Shown: positions 47,367 through 58,167 of the stretch, in pieces | How the letters are laid out: the number at the start of each line of letters is the position of its first letter | Position numbering within the stretch: the stretch's first letter is position 1 | Assembly: GCA_022813625.1 (NCBI GenBank) | Contig: JAKLMB010000007.1 | Coordinates: 62,001-126,000, forward strand | Direction: 5' to 3' | DNA: 64,000 bases | DNA from: Aaosphaeria pasadenensis | Lineage: Eukaryota > Ascomycota > Dothideomycetes > Pleosporales | Notes under the pieces: generated by a model | What the model saw: only the letters and a program-made list of their open reading frames with translations | Database searches by the model: none | Told to the model about the DNA's origin: nothing | Program-made: the position numbers and the translations under genes

Positions 47367-49851
47367 TCACCGTAGAGCTTTCGAAGCCGAAACCGCAATG
47401 TTCCTCGAGCTAAAGCCAACCTTAAACTCAAAAGCACCAGCTGGAAGAATCCAGTCCTGAAGATCGACATTCCAATAACTGAGATCACGGCGCTGCAAGT
47501 TGAAGCTCACCACTTTGGACTCTCCAGGCTCCAGATCAACTTTATCGAACCCTCGCAAGACCTGCAGAGGAGTTCCAGAGGGGACTTCGCTGTCTGGGAA
47601 GGAGATGTAGAGCTGCGGGACAGCCGAACCTGCACGCTTGCCTGTGTTCTTGACCTGAGTTTTGGCTAGGAGAATGGTCTCCCAGAGCTCCGAGTTACCT
47701 CCCGGCGCAGCCGTGTTCATTGGAGTAGGTCTTGCGGTCAAGTTACCACTACCCGAGACTGATTCGACATCCAGTCCACCTTCAATCTCAAACGTAGTGT
47801 AGCTCAGCCCAAACCCGAAATCATACAACGGATCGATTCCAGCGGAATCAAAGTGACGATAATCGATCAACTGCCCTTCGACAAAGTTTGCTTGCCAGGC
47901 GGTAGGAGATGTAACTTCAGCCTCAGTTAGATTCACGATCGGAGGCCCGAAGTCTTTACTCTCCCTCCCAATCGTGTAGGGAAGTCGACCTGAAGGGTTG
48001 ACATCACCCCAAAGAACGTCTACGATAGAATTACCGGCCTCTTGTCCAGGAAGATGAGCGGCCAGAATCGCCGTCACATTGGGGTTGTCCGCCCAAGGCA
48101 TTGAATTAATACCCGCCGAATGAGTGACGACAATAGTATTCGGACATCTCCCAGCAACATTTTCAACCACCAAGGTAGAATTCCAGTCCGCCTCGACTTC
48201 TGTCCGATCCTGTCCTTCGGATGCCCAGGTGCCTAAGAAAACAAGGCATACTTCCGGAACAGGAAACAGGGACGAGAAATCTCCTCTCGCAAGTAATGCA
48301 TTGTTGGTGATGTGTTGGAATCTCGTACCGTTTTGCCTCTCTGCACGCGCGCGTATCGCTTGTAATGGCGAGACAAGGTAGGTATGCCGTGCAGTTCCTG
48401 ATCCACCGCCAATGTCAACGACTCCGAACTCGTAATCTTCATTAGAACCCTGGTAGAGCCCATTGATGGGATCATTCGCATCGTTTCCGAATACTGCGAT
48501 GCTTTGAGGGGATTTGAGTGGCAGAGTCTCGTTTGTGTTTTTGAGGAGAACTGTGGCCTCTGCGGCCATGCGGCGAATCAGTTGCGCATGGTCTCCTCGA
48601 ACGTCACGAGCAACTGGACCACCTGGTATCTCTGGTATACCGAAAAATTGGCCAACAGAGGCTGCAAGTGTCATCAAGAGTGTAGGATCTGTTTCCGGAA
48701 AGTCGGAGTTGTCTTGCTTGAGTAGGTAGTACTGTGTCATGATACGGCGAATCATATCGTCCAGTCGCTCTTCTGCAATGCTTCCTTCGTCTAGATAATT
48801 GGTGATGTTGCCGCCAAAGTAGCTGTCCCCAGTGATGAGCGATGCTGCATCTATAACCCCAGGCATGTCTAGATCCAAACCTGCGTTAATCGACTTAGGA
48901 CCCGAGTGCGTTGCAAACCAGTCCGACATGACATATCCCTGGAAGCCGAGTTCTTTCTTGAGAACTTGATTGAGGATATTGTCGTTCTCACAAGCATATG
49001 TTTGGTTGAGCCGGTTGTAGCTACACATGAATGAAGAGACGTTGACTTTCACCGAGTTCGCGAAGGGCCATAAATAGAGCTCGTGCAACGTGCGGTCATC
49101 GATGTTGGAGGAGATGGCGGCGATCTCTGTTCCGTTGACGAATGTGTTCGATCGCTGTACTTCTTGTTCGTTCCCGATATAGTGTTTGGCACATGCTTGT
49201 ATGCCCATTGACTGAATCCCTTTGATGGTTTCTTCCATAGCGACGCCTGTCAAGTATGGGTCTGGGGAGAAGCCCTCCCAGTTCCTTCCACCAAGCGGAT
49301 GCCGTCCAAGCGGTCCAGCAACGGGCCTTGAGTCAACCATCGAAAGTCAGCTTCTCCTACTTTAGAACCTGGGGGTTGTTGATCATTCTTACCCCAATAT
49401 AACATGCGCACCTTTCCCTCTAAACTCCTCCCCCAAAGCGCGACCTCTCTGAAAGATAAGGTCCCGGTCCCAAGAAGCCGCAACAGTTATCCCACTCGGA
49501 AACACACTAACGAGATCGGCGCGATTCATCGCCGTGGGGCCATCTTGAAGACATATCCCCGAGAAATTGAGCCGCTCAATGGGTAGGATGTTACCGATGC
49601 AACCGCGTCCGCCGAAGTTTAGACTGCCAGTCACTATCCTTGCCTTCTCGGTGATGTTCAGTTGAGAAATGAATTCATTGGCCTTCTGGGTAGCGGCCTC
49701 CCACGGCAGATTTTCGTGCTCTCCGCGCTCTGGTATTGTCAGTGGTTTGACCCAGTATGTACAGGTCTGTTCACGTACTGGCGGTGCTACCGAATGCCCC
49801 AACTATATCGCCAAACACGAGTAGTGCAAGACTTGTACTGATGATCTGCAT
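47367..49851 (-). CDS. secreted beta-glucosidase, glycoside hydrolase family 3
   Basis: Three exons: 49851-49779, 49729-49393 and 49326-47367, 789 aa; introns of 49 and 66 nt. Residues 1-24 look like a signal peptide (MQIISTSLALLVFGDIVGAF). The GH3 N-terminal domain shows GCIGNI, ICLQDGPTAMN, FPSGITVAASWDRDL, GKGAHVILG-PVAGPLGR and KHYIGNEQE. The catalytic nucleophile is the Asp of MSDWFATHSG near residue 270, with GLDLDMPG just after. The C-terminal GH3 domain and a fibronectin III-like domain (YISFPDSEVPSGTPLQVLRGF, ESKVVSFNLQRRDLSYWN) complete the usual layout. Many NxT/S sites fit secretion. Function: release of glucose from cellobiose or aryl/terpenyl glucosides in plant matter. A TATA box lies about 100 bases upstream. 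Confidence 0.93.
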
Positions 49852-51881
49852 GTCGAGTAGACTTGTATCTTTTAAGAGACTAGACTCTTCTTCAAGGCAC
49901 GGGAACTTGACAAAGGAAGCTTGATTAACACAATATAGCAATACATCGAGTTTTTATACTTACTTTGTTCCTCCATCGCTGTACAGAGTCCTATCCTCAC
50001 ATCCTCCTGACTTCCATTGCATCGGAAAGATGCTTCAATTGCGTTAGGCTCAAGCTGATTCGATGTTCATTCCCAGCATAGTGACGTCCAGATGACCATA
50101 TTAGAGCCAACATTTCAAGCATTCAATAAACAAACCTGGCGTTAGAGTATCTCTGGCAAGCTTTGATCAGGGATGCTACAAGCATTGCCCGATGTTACCC
50201 CGCAAAAGTACCCCATGTTCAATTGCGTAGCTCAACGACAAGGTTCAGCGGGAGTATCTTCGGATGTAGTACCCCTGTGATTGAATCACATTACAGACTG
50301 TAAGCGTTCGGCAAGTACAGAGCTGATGAAAGGGTTATAATATATGCAAACTGAACTGAAATGGATGCCATGTCCAAATTCAAGCGCACAGGTGTCTCTG
50401 ATTTTGTTTGCAAGCTATATTTCGAGTGACATGAATATGGTATTCTTCTTCCCATTGCTGATGCTAGACCAAGCTTCAGCAACGTTGATGAAGCTTGAAC
50501 ACTCTCTCCCTTCAACTGAGGCCCGATGGAAGCATGTTCCCCGCAAACTGCACATAATTCAAATGAATTCCCATTGGTGCCCTCTCAATGTATGTATACA
50601 TCCATCTAGCGGCGGAGATCAACCAATTCAGATGCCAAGCTGCAATCATGCCCCTACAAGTATTCACGGATACCTTTTTTCGTATTCCAAAGCGTATCCG
50701 TATACGTATACGACATATTGACAATGATGTTTGCATGTTTGCAGCGTTGTGTTCTCAAATGATGCTCTTAGCGTGACTGGTTCTACTGACTGACGGTTGA
50801 TTACATACCGGACCTGCATGCTCCCGCTCCTTGGCCAATCATGAATGGTTTCCCCACATTGTTTATTTGTTTACAAAGGTCTGACTACACTTCATTATTC
50901 TTGATAGCATAGGAATATGTAAGCTCGTTAAACAATGGGAACTATCAGCACAACAATGTCGAATAATTCTTCATCCTCTTTGGTGGGTAGGAAGTGTGGA
51001 TTTTCATAGTTGCAGGATTGTCTGACGTAAATGCTACCAGCTGTAATGGCGTAGCCACCCGACAAACATTCACGATGATGAAGCTCAGGTTTATCACCGT
51101 GAAATCTTTAGAAAAACCCGCAAACATATTGGCGGAAGCTGAAAGTGTCACAGGATAATGGTTTTCGTTCGTATATTTGTACCGCTGGCAGATTTAGTGT
51201 CAGTGTTCGTCCGTGGGAAGTTATCTCGGATTTGAGATCACGGAAAAGCCCAAACAGTCGCGGGCAGCATCGCGCAATGTTGCTGATTATATGTACATCG
51301 ACACTTTCGGGACAGATTTTGAAGGATAATGATAGGTATCATCCTCCAAAAGCCCGTTATCTATGGTTGCTGGGTCGGTTCAGCAGAGGGACTAGTGAAT
51401 GTTACGATCTACCGGCGGCACGAGCAGAGGATAGTGAAGATAAAATGCTGAGTCTGTAGGCATATTACACAAAATTTGATATTGTGAAAAGAAGCAAAAG
51501 CATTATAAACAACTTGAAAGATCCAATAGAAGCTACAAAGGGAAAAGGAGGACACATTGTTCAAGCCACTTGAGAATGCACCGTTCACAAGGGATATCAG
51601 GCTCACCAATGCATCACTCCTAACAATTCATCAGTCTATCGCCCACATACATTACCGACAACCCTCGCGCAACAGTTTTCGCCACTCTAACTCTCCACCT
51701 TTCCGGTTTCTACGCATTCCAGAAACCAATCAGCAACCTGAACCATGTCTTCCATGTTGGCCCCTGGGCCCCCAACATTATCGGCTACCGCCACCATGAC
51801 CATGCACAATTTATCAAAGCGAAAAGAGCGCAGCCGCCTTGGACCCAAGAAAAAGTCAGCGGCCCATCAGCGGTGCAGATC
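49852..51881. other. intergenic
   Basis: About 2 kb, no gene recognised. The last 260 bases before 51882 are open in the frame of the following gene but contain no ATG in that frame. Confidence 0.5.
49951..49958 (-). promoter_or_regulatory. TATA box of the GH3 beta-glucosidase gene
   Basis: On the minus strand TATAAAAA lies about 100-107 bases upstream of the start codon at 49851. Confidence 0.5.
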
Positions 51882-52745
51882 ATGCCCCGCCCGTCGCAGA
51901 TGGAAAAGTCCGATCCGACGTTTAATGCGACGTTTAGAGCCTACCTAGCCGTGAAGAGGGAAAGGGACCAGCTCCTTGCGGTGAACCAGCAGCTGAAGTC
52001 ACGCATGGAAAAAATGGAACTGCAGTCCTCGCATTACTTCGGCATCGTGAGCTCCATGCTGAGCCATCTTCATCACAAATGTTGGATGGCGACGTTGAAC
52101 TCGCCAGATGAGAGCCACGTGAGCTGGCTTCGAACCATCGAAGGAGCCGTGGTGGTCAATTGGAGGCAATCGCAGAAGCTGGTGGTGTCGGAGCTCGATC
52201 CCTTCTTATCATCTCTATTCGACCCTCAGCCTAGCATCACGCCCAGCATCGTACAGAGTGTTGCAGCGCCAGTGGCTGACGCTGTCCCGGCGCCTGAGAC
52301 CGGCAGCGCCCAAGGAGCTGTTGCTGGGCCATCAGAAGGTGGGAATCAATGGAAGGAACCTGAGACATGGCCGCATGGCAGCGTGGCCGTGCCCAACACC
52401 GTACAGAGTGTTGCAGTACCAGTGCCTGACGCTGTCCCAGCGCTTAAGGCCGGCACCGTCCAAGCAGCTGTTGCCGAGCCATCAGAGGGTGGGAATGCAT
52501 GGATGGAATCTTGGACATGGCCGTATGGCAGCGCGGCCCTACCCAACACCGGCGCATTCGACACGACCGTAGCACAGCAGCTGCTGAAGCCATCTGCTTC
52601 CATGTATGGACCTACTGCTTCCATGCATGGTCCTGCGACTTCCATGTATGGACCTGCTGCTTCCATGTATGGCAAGTTGGGTGACTTAACACTCAGCGAC
52701 CACGACCTGAATGCTCTGGATTCCGGGATGATTTCGCAGTCTTAG
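51882..52745 (+). CDS. orphan protein with coiled coil and internal repeats
   Basis: 287 aa from the first in-frame ATG at 51882. Residues ~20-55 form a probable coiled coil (AYLAVKRERDQLLAVNQQLK, then SRMEKMELQ). The middle contains two tandem 50-residue units coded by two 150-bp DNA repeats (52251-52400 and 52401-52550), each beginning VQSVA and containing AVAGPSEGGN or AVAEPSEGGN and a Trp-rich TWP segment. Then come three and a half 7-residue units of the type SMYGPxA. I recognise no family. The true start is uncertain: the frame is open upstream without ATG, and another frame from ATG 51745 encodes a very basic peptide that overlaps it (SKRKERSRLGPKKK). A frameshift joining the two is possible. 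The existence of a real protein is supported by repeat periods that are multiples of three. Confidence 0.5.
   Translation: MPRPSQMEKSDPTFNATFRAYLAVKRERDQLLAVNQQLKSRMEKMELQSSHYFGIVSSMLSHLHHKCWMATLNSPDESHVSWLRTIEGAVVVNWRQSQKLVVSELDPFLSSLFDPQPSITPSIVQSVAAPVADAVPAPETGSAQGAVAGPSEGGNQWKEPETWPHGSVAVPNTVQSVAVPVPDAVPALKAGTVQAAVAEPSEGGNAWMESWTWPYGSAALPNTGAFDTTVAQQLLKPSASMYGPTASMHGPATSMYGPAASMYGKLGDLTLSDHDLNALDSGMISQS
52251..52550 (+). repeat. two tandem 150-bp coding repeats
   Basis: Both units start GTACAGAGTGTTGCAG and end CCCAACACC. They are clearly homologous along their whole length with scattered substitutions, and the reading frame is kept. Confidence 0.9.
52599..52672 (+). repeat. 21-bp coding repeat, 3.5 copies
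   Basis: Units beginning TCCATG(T/C)ATGG(A/T)CCT at 52599, 52620 and 52641, with a partial unit at 52662; each encodes SMxGPxx. Confidence 0.9.
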
Positions 52746-53499
52746 TGCATGCTCTCTTTCTCTGTCATGTTTTCCATAATACCCCAATATAGGATACCCA
52801 AATGCATACATACACTTGCTACTACAAAATCCGCCCTAAAGAGATAAGCTGACATGGCTAAACGCTTGTTGCCATTGGTTGGTTCTCGATCAAATGTAGA
52901 CTATTTTGCCCGCGTTCGGGTTTGAACTGAAAATAAACGTGCATACGTGACTACCTGTATGATATTGTGGCACAGTGAAGTGAAGTGAAAGTGAAGTGAA
53001 GTGAAAGTGAAGTGAAGTGAAAGTGAAGTGAAGTGAAAGTGAAGTGAAGTGAGGTGAGGCGAGGCGAGGCGAGGTGAAAGTGAAGTGAAGTTGAAAGTGA
53101 AGTGAAGTCGAAGTGAAGTGAAAGTGAAAGTGAAGTGAAGTGAAGTGTAGTGAAGTGCAGTGAACTAAACTAAACTAAGTCGCAACTACATAACCGTGGC
53201 ACAATAGATAGATGAATGGTATGCTATTAATAATTACAACTACCTACGTACATACATGCATTTCCTTCATACGGCACATTCATCTTCAATGCTGGCGTTT
53301 CTTCGTTGCGTTTCTTTTTCGTTTCTTTTTTCTTTTGGCTTTTGGAGGAGGGATGGGGGTATTACATGCTTCATGCTAATGATGATGATGAATGCTCGCT
53401 ACAACATGAGATGATTTTGTCGAAAGTGTTAGAAAAGGATGAGTACTTTCTATGGGGGTATAGAATGGCGTTTCTGTGTCGGTCGATATGTGCTGTTCA
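52746..53499. other. intergenic with satellite
   Basis: No gene; downstream of both the orphan gene (+) and geranylgeranyl diphosphate synthase (-). About a quarter is the AGTGA satellite. Confidence 0.6.
52974..53163. repeat. AGTGA/AAGTG purine-rich satellite, ~190 bp
   Basis: Dense array of GTGAA and GTGAAA units arranged partly as a higher-order 16-base unit (AGTGAAGTGAAGTGAA, plus A). The middle has mutated to GAGGC variants (53058-53077). The + strand is almost free of C throughout. Confidence 0.95.
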
Positions 53500-54996
53500 T
53501 CACCTCAACACCAACTTCTGCAACACCGCCCTCAACGCCGCAGCGCCTTTATCCCCGCTCTCGCCCATCGCTGCCTGCACCTGATTAATCAGCTCGTCGC
53601 TCTTCGCGCGCAACTCGCCAATGATCTTCTCCGAGTACTCGAAGCTGCCCATCTTGGTCATGTACGCCACGGCGTAGCGCTTGACCTCCTCGTCGCTGGT
53701 CTTCTGCTTGAGGATGTTCATGAGGACGAGGTTGGAGGGGTCGGCGCGGATGGCGTGGATCACTGGGAAGCTGAATTTTCCCTCGGTCAGGTCTTCGCAC
53801 ATGCCTTTTAGGTTGGAGTAGCCGGACGTGGAGGAGAGGTTGAGGTGGTCGTCGAGGATTTGGAAGAGGAGGCCTACGGCGGAGACGAGGGGGGCGCAGT
53901 CGCTGTATGTCGTTGTGTTAGTGACATGAGGGAATGGTTGAATGAGAGAGAGGGGGTACGAACACGTTCACGGAGCTCTCGGCCTGCATGAGCTTGATGG
54001 CGAGGCGGAAGAGTCCGCCTGTCTTGTTGCTGACCATCTCGAGGTAGTCGGCTTCGCTCGGACATGTGAGGCTGTCTCGCCAGTATAGATCCATGCCTTG
54101 CCCGCGGTGCAGGTTCAGTAGCTCTTCGGTGTATATCTGGATCACTTTCGGGTTGTTCATGAGGGCGAGGTCCTGTAGCGCCTTGAAGTAGACGTAGTTG
54201 GCGGAGTTTATGGTCTGCGCAACGCCGAAGATGCTGTTGGCGACTGGGATGCCGCGGCGCAGGACGGAGGAGTCTTCGACATCGTCGACTCTGTGTTACA
54301 CCATGTGTTAGCCTAGAGCGGTTGGAGGGGGAGGGGGAATTGGGGTATGTGCAAGATCGGAGAGTCGTACAATAGCGATGCGGTGTGCAGCATTCCGACA
54401 ACCCGGGTTATGATCTCCAATCTCTCTGGAGGAACCTGCAGCCACGCATTGAATGCGGCGATGAGTTGGCTGCGAATGTCCTTGCCCGGATGTCCGTAAA
54501 GATAGTCATAGGGTCCCAGCAATATACGTTCCTTCTCTTCCGTCCATTTCGCACTGTTGTTGTATATCAGCTCCTCGCCGACACCGTTGAGGGGGTTCGG
54601 AGAGGGCGGCGAGAGCGGCGGCGGGTATGTGTGCACATGCGATTGAGGGTTTGCGTTCGATGTCATGTTCGTGTCTGCGCCGGAGGTCATGTTCGCGTCT
54701 TGCGATGGGTTGTCGTTCGAGTTCATGGCTGCGACCGGGTTGGCGTTCGTCGAGTCCTGCAGTATCGAGTTCATGGAGGGAGGGTCTGCGAGGGAGGAAT
54801 CGCGGAAGTGCGGGACGGACGGGGAGTGGGAGTGTTTTGACTTTTTACTCGAACTCATCCAGTCTGTCTCGGAGAGGGGGCGAAGGACGCTGGGGCGATG
54901 CTTTACACCGTTGAAGATGCCGTGCGAACTGGTGCGGGGCGGAATCGCGTTCGGCGAGGCAAACGGCGAGTGGAACTGTGATCCTTCGACCGGCAT
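53500..54996 (-). CDS. BTS1: geranylgeranyl diphosphate synthase
   Basis: Three exons: 54996-54371, 54290-53964 and 53902-53500, 451 aa; introns of 80 and 61 nt. Makes C20 geranylgeranyl-PP from farnesyl-PP plus isopentenyl-PP, for protein prenylation and other isoprenoids. The first aspartate-rich motif DDVED (residues 211-215, straddling the first intron junction) and the second DDHLN (335-339) are present, with LLGPYDYLYGHPGKDIR, NYVYFKALQD, RGQGMDLYWRD, SNKTGGLFRLA and FSFPVIHAI. The second intron needs a non-consensus donor (GT|GTTCGT) to restore SSVN-V-DCAPLV. The first ~135 residues are disordered and rich in Ser, Pro, Asn. The frame is open upstream of 54996 to about 55118 without ATG, so a further 5' exon is possible. 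No terpene or indole-diterpene genes surround it, which points to primary metabolism. Confidence 0.92.
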
Positions 54997-56632
54997 GATA
55001 TATGATGGCCTCTCTTGGTGGTGGGTCACCTCGGGCGCATGTGGTTGCCTGCTCGTCAGGTGCGGCGTGCTACGAGGGTTTCGGGGATTAATGATACCAG
55101 GTTTGCCAGGTCTGGGAAGCTAGATACGCGGCGGTTTGAGTGACGTTGAGCTGGAGCTGGAGCTCGACCGTGGAGCTTTGGAGCTTGGAGCTGGGGGAGG
55201 GGAGCGGAGGGGGAGGGATCGTCCAACGTCCGCCACCAGGGTCTTTCTGTTTTTGTGGCGACGCCGTGAGACAGCCTCTCAGGGAATCTTGACGATGCTG
55301 ATGCTACTGCCGTTGATCTTTGCGGGAATTCTCCAATTGCTAGCCCAAAGTACAATCGCGTCCGGCGCAACGAGCGCTTAGGTACCTCGTCGGATTGAAT
55401 TCCTCTTCTGCAAGCTTGTGAAAATGCACCAGTTGGACGTCAGGTAGACGTCAGACAGACGGGCCGATAGACAGCGTGCGGCGTATTCGGATAGAGCGGA
55501 CAGCGTATCTCGTAGGGACGGGTGGAGTGGAGTGAGTGGATTAGATTGTAGAGGGATGGGATGGAAGAGAAGGAGGCGGGAGGTTGCTGCGAGGGTAGAT
55601 TCACGGGACTGTCAACACGATATGAGCAGCTGTTGTACGAGATAGGATAGGCATCTTTAGTTATTTTAATGAGAAGGAATTGGAGGACAGCAATCCTCCA
55701 GAAGGCAAACGCTACGCTGTACCTGGACCGAACTCGTTAACGAACTGGTAACGACTCGTAGCGCTGGCGATGATGGCATTCTGGCGGGTTTTGGGGGTTG
55801 GCGAGGTCTGGAATGGAAAAGCTACCAGGAGCTACAGGGAGCTACGGCCTCGGTGGCGCATCGATGAGCCTCAACGTAGTCTAGTCTCAATAACAGAAGA
55901 TGATAATGGCTGATATGTCTATCTGTTCCCAACAACCTGGTCCTCTCGTCCTGATGCTGCTATTCGTTCTGCTCTTGTGTAGACGTCGTTCATTGCCGCT
56001 TTGGCTTTTTGCCTAGTTACTCCTTCGAGCGTCCAGAGTAGTACCGGCATCCTAGTAATTCCCGGTGACTTTCTCTGCATACTTCCATGTAGTCCTCATG
56101 TATCTCCTCACCCAGGAAATGATTGGCACGAAGCTTTAACCGAATCGAATACTTGTACACAGGCTCATCAACGACAGGGGTGGAAGACGGGAAAGCAAAG
56201 ACCACGATGCACAACAGATCTTTTGTTCCCCAGTAGTTCTCACCGGCTGAAGATAATACAACTCTCAATTGAGCCGAATCCTTCACATGCTACGAGTACT
56301 ACAGCCTGCGTTTGCTGCAGCTAAACGTCACACTCCCCCTCACGCTGAGACATAGCTAGTAAAATCAACAAAATACATGCATGTTGTTGGGAGTCTTCAA
56401 AGTTCAATTACCGATACGCCCGGCTACAGAGAATGCCGTACTGGTACATTTGACATTATAGAAACCCGTCTGAAACCTGCCCAAGAGTATAACAACAAAA
56501 AGTCCTATACAGCCCACCCCGGACCCATAAGAACTCATATAATTATGCCATCATAAAATCAACTGCATCGAGTAATCGCCCTCATTTGGCAGCTCCCCCT
56601 AGACTCCCTGACGAACTCATTGATCAACAGTC
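54997..56632. other. intergenic
   Basis: No gene recognised beyond the possible 5' coding extension of the GGPP synthase (up to about 55118). Confidence 0.55.
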
Positions 56633-57663
56633 TTACAACTCATAATCCTCGGCTTTCCTTCTCTTTACTGGCTTGCTACGAACCTTGTCCATGCGCATAT
56701 CCAGAAGCCTGCTCAATTCGGTCTTGAATATCGATATGCTCTCTTCATAAGGGCGAGTTACCTGTGGCGTCCTTCGCCAACGGTGGCGTGTATCAAAGTT
56801 CTGCTCGGATATGTCAAATATATCTATGGCTGCATCGACTTTGCCCTTCGCGGTACCAACGGCTTCGAGGAATGGAAATGCGTCGCGGTAGATTTGACGG
56901 GCAACCCATTTTGGGTCGTTGTGGCAATACAGTAGTCCACCGAATGTGAACTCCTCAATGTTGACTGCACTCGTCATGGCAGTAAAGCATGCGTGGTTGT
57001 ATGCTTTGTGCATGCCGCGGCGCCAGCCCCAAGATGCCAGCGTGATCTTTTTCACCATAGCCGCTGCACGTGGTCCAATGTCGACCATGAATGAATGCAA
57101 AGCGAGAGGGTCATACAGTTGGAAGTGGTTGCCGTATAGGATGCTTTTGGCTTCGTGGTAGATCTGTGAGTTGACTGCGAGGAGAGATGGTACAAGCCGC
57201 AAAGGACGTAGAGGAAGGGTTTCAGAAGTTTGACTGTTCGAGGTAAATCTCGTTTGAGATCCTCCCCAGTATCGGTCAATGAAGCTGGGAGCAGCTCGAA
57301 TAACAGAGCGGCGATAACTTTGGGTGGCGGGGTATAAGTGCACGCCTTTAGGATCGACGAGTGCATATTCGTAGATCATATTTCTGATTTCTGCGGGGAG
57401 CTCAAGGAAGGGGAAGATTTTATGCTTTGGCAATGGCCGAGCGACTCTGCGCTTCTGCTTCATGCATCAGACTTGAATTTTCACACGCACTGACGATGAA
57501 AACAAACCTTTGACGGCTTGTATGCCACGAGTTCTTCCTCATCCTCTTTTTCGTTGTCTTCGATATCGGAATCATCCACATAGTAATTCACTTGGACCCT
57601 CTTGCGTTTGGAATATCTGCCCGTCGAGCTCGTATCTTGGATTGCTGGTTGTGACAAAGACAT
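56633..57663 (-). CDS. fungal F-box-like/LPAEIRN-type protein of unknown function
   Basis: Two exons, 57663-57508 and 57454-56633, 325 aa; 53-nt intron. The N-terminus is short, basic then acidic (KRKRVQVNYYVDDSDIEDNE). After splicing, the start of a large filamentous-fungal family appears: FPFLELPAEIRNMIYEYALV, followed by PSLLAVNSQIYHEAKSILYG and a region equivalent to other family members (GPRAAAMVKKITLASWGW). The LPxEIRxxIY motif resembles a degenerate F-box and may be a protein-binding module; no biochemical role is known to me. The C-terminus is Lys/Arg-rich (KPVKRRK), possibly a nuclear signal. Divergent from DPH7. Confidence 0.8.
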
Positions 57664-58167
57664 GATGATAGTTTAGCTGTGAACTGGCAATTGATTAATC
57701 AACTTTGAGAAGAGAATGAATTGATTCAAGTCGCGTTGTGCGAGAACACGAAATAGACACGAAATCATGCGACTTAAATACACTGAAGTCGTCTTTGATG
57801 TTGGTCAGGTGGTGCGGATGCCTGAGGTTTAGTGTAGGCAACAGTGAGGCTATGCAGGGATAGATGTTAGACTACGATTGAACGACACTGTAGTGGAGCG
57901 GCAATCTTCTCTTGACCGCCCATTCAAAGATGCTAGACAAACGCCACTCAGGCACAGCGAAAAGCCTCACGAATAATAATTGTGGTGACGAAGTTGGAGG
58001 GAAGGAAAAGATGGGAAATCGCAATGATGAAGATGTGCTTAGTCAGCGATCACATCCCACCTCCTGCCGAATTTGATTGATCAATTCCAACCGCCACCGA
58101 ATCTGGTCCTTCAGAAGTCAATCACGGCAGTAATTGGGAGAATTTTTGTGCCCGATTCAGGTGGATA
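57664..58167. promoter_or_regulatory. shared divergent promoter region
   Basis: 504 bases between two start codons on opposite strands (LPAEIRN-type gene and DPH7). No clear core element seen. Confidence 0.45.

Noticed and set aside
52974..53163. CRISPR-like array
   Set aside because: The units are 5-6 bases and contiguous without spacers; it is a simple satellite in a eukaryotic genome.
53500..54996. GGPP synthase as part of a diterpene biosynthetic cluster
   Set aside because: Neighbours are a repeat orphan, an LPAEIRN-type protein and DPH7; no cyclase, P450 or prenyltransferase is present.
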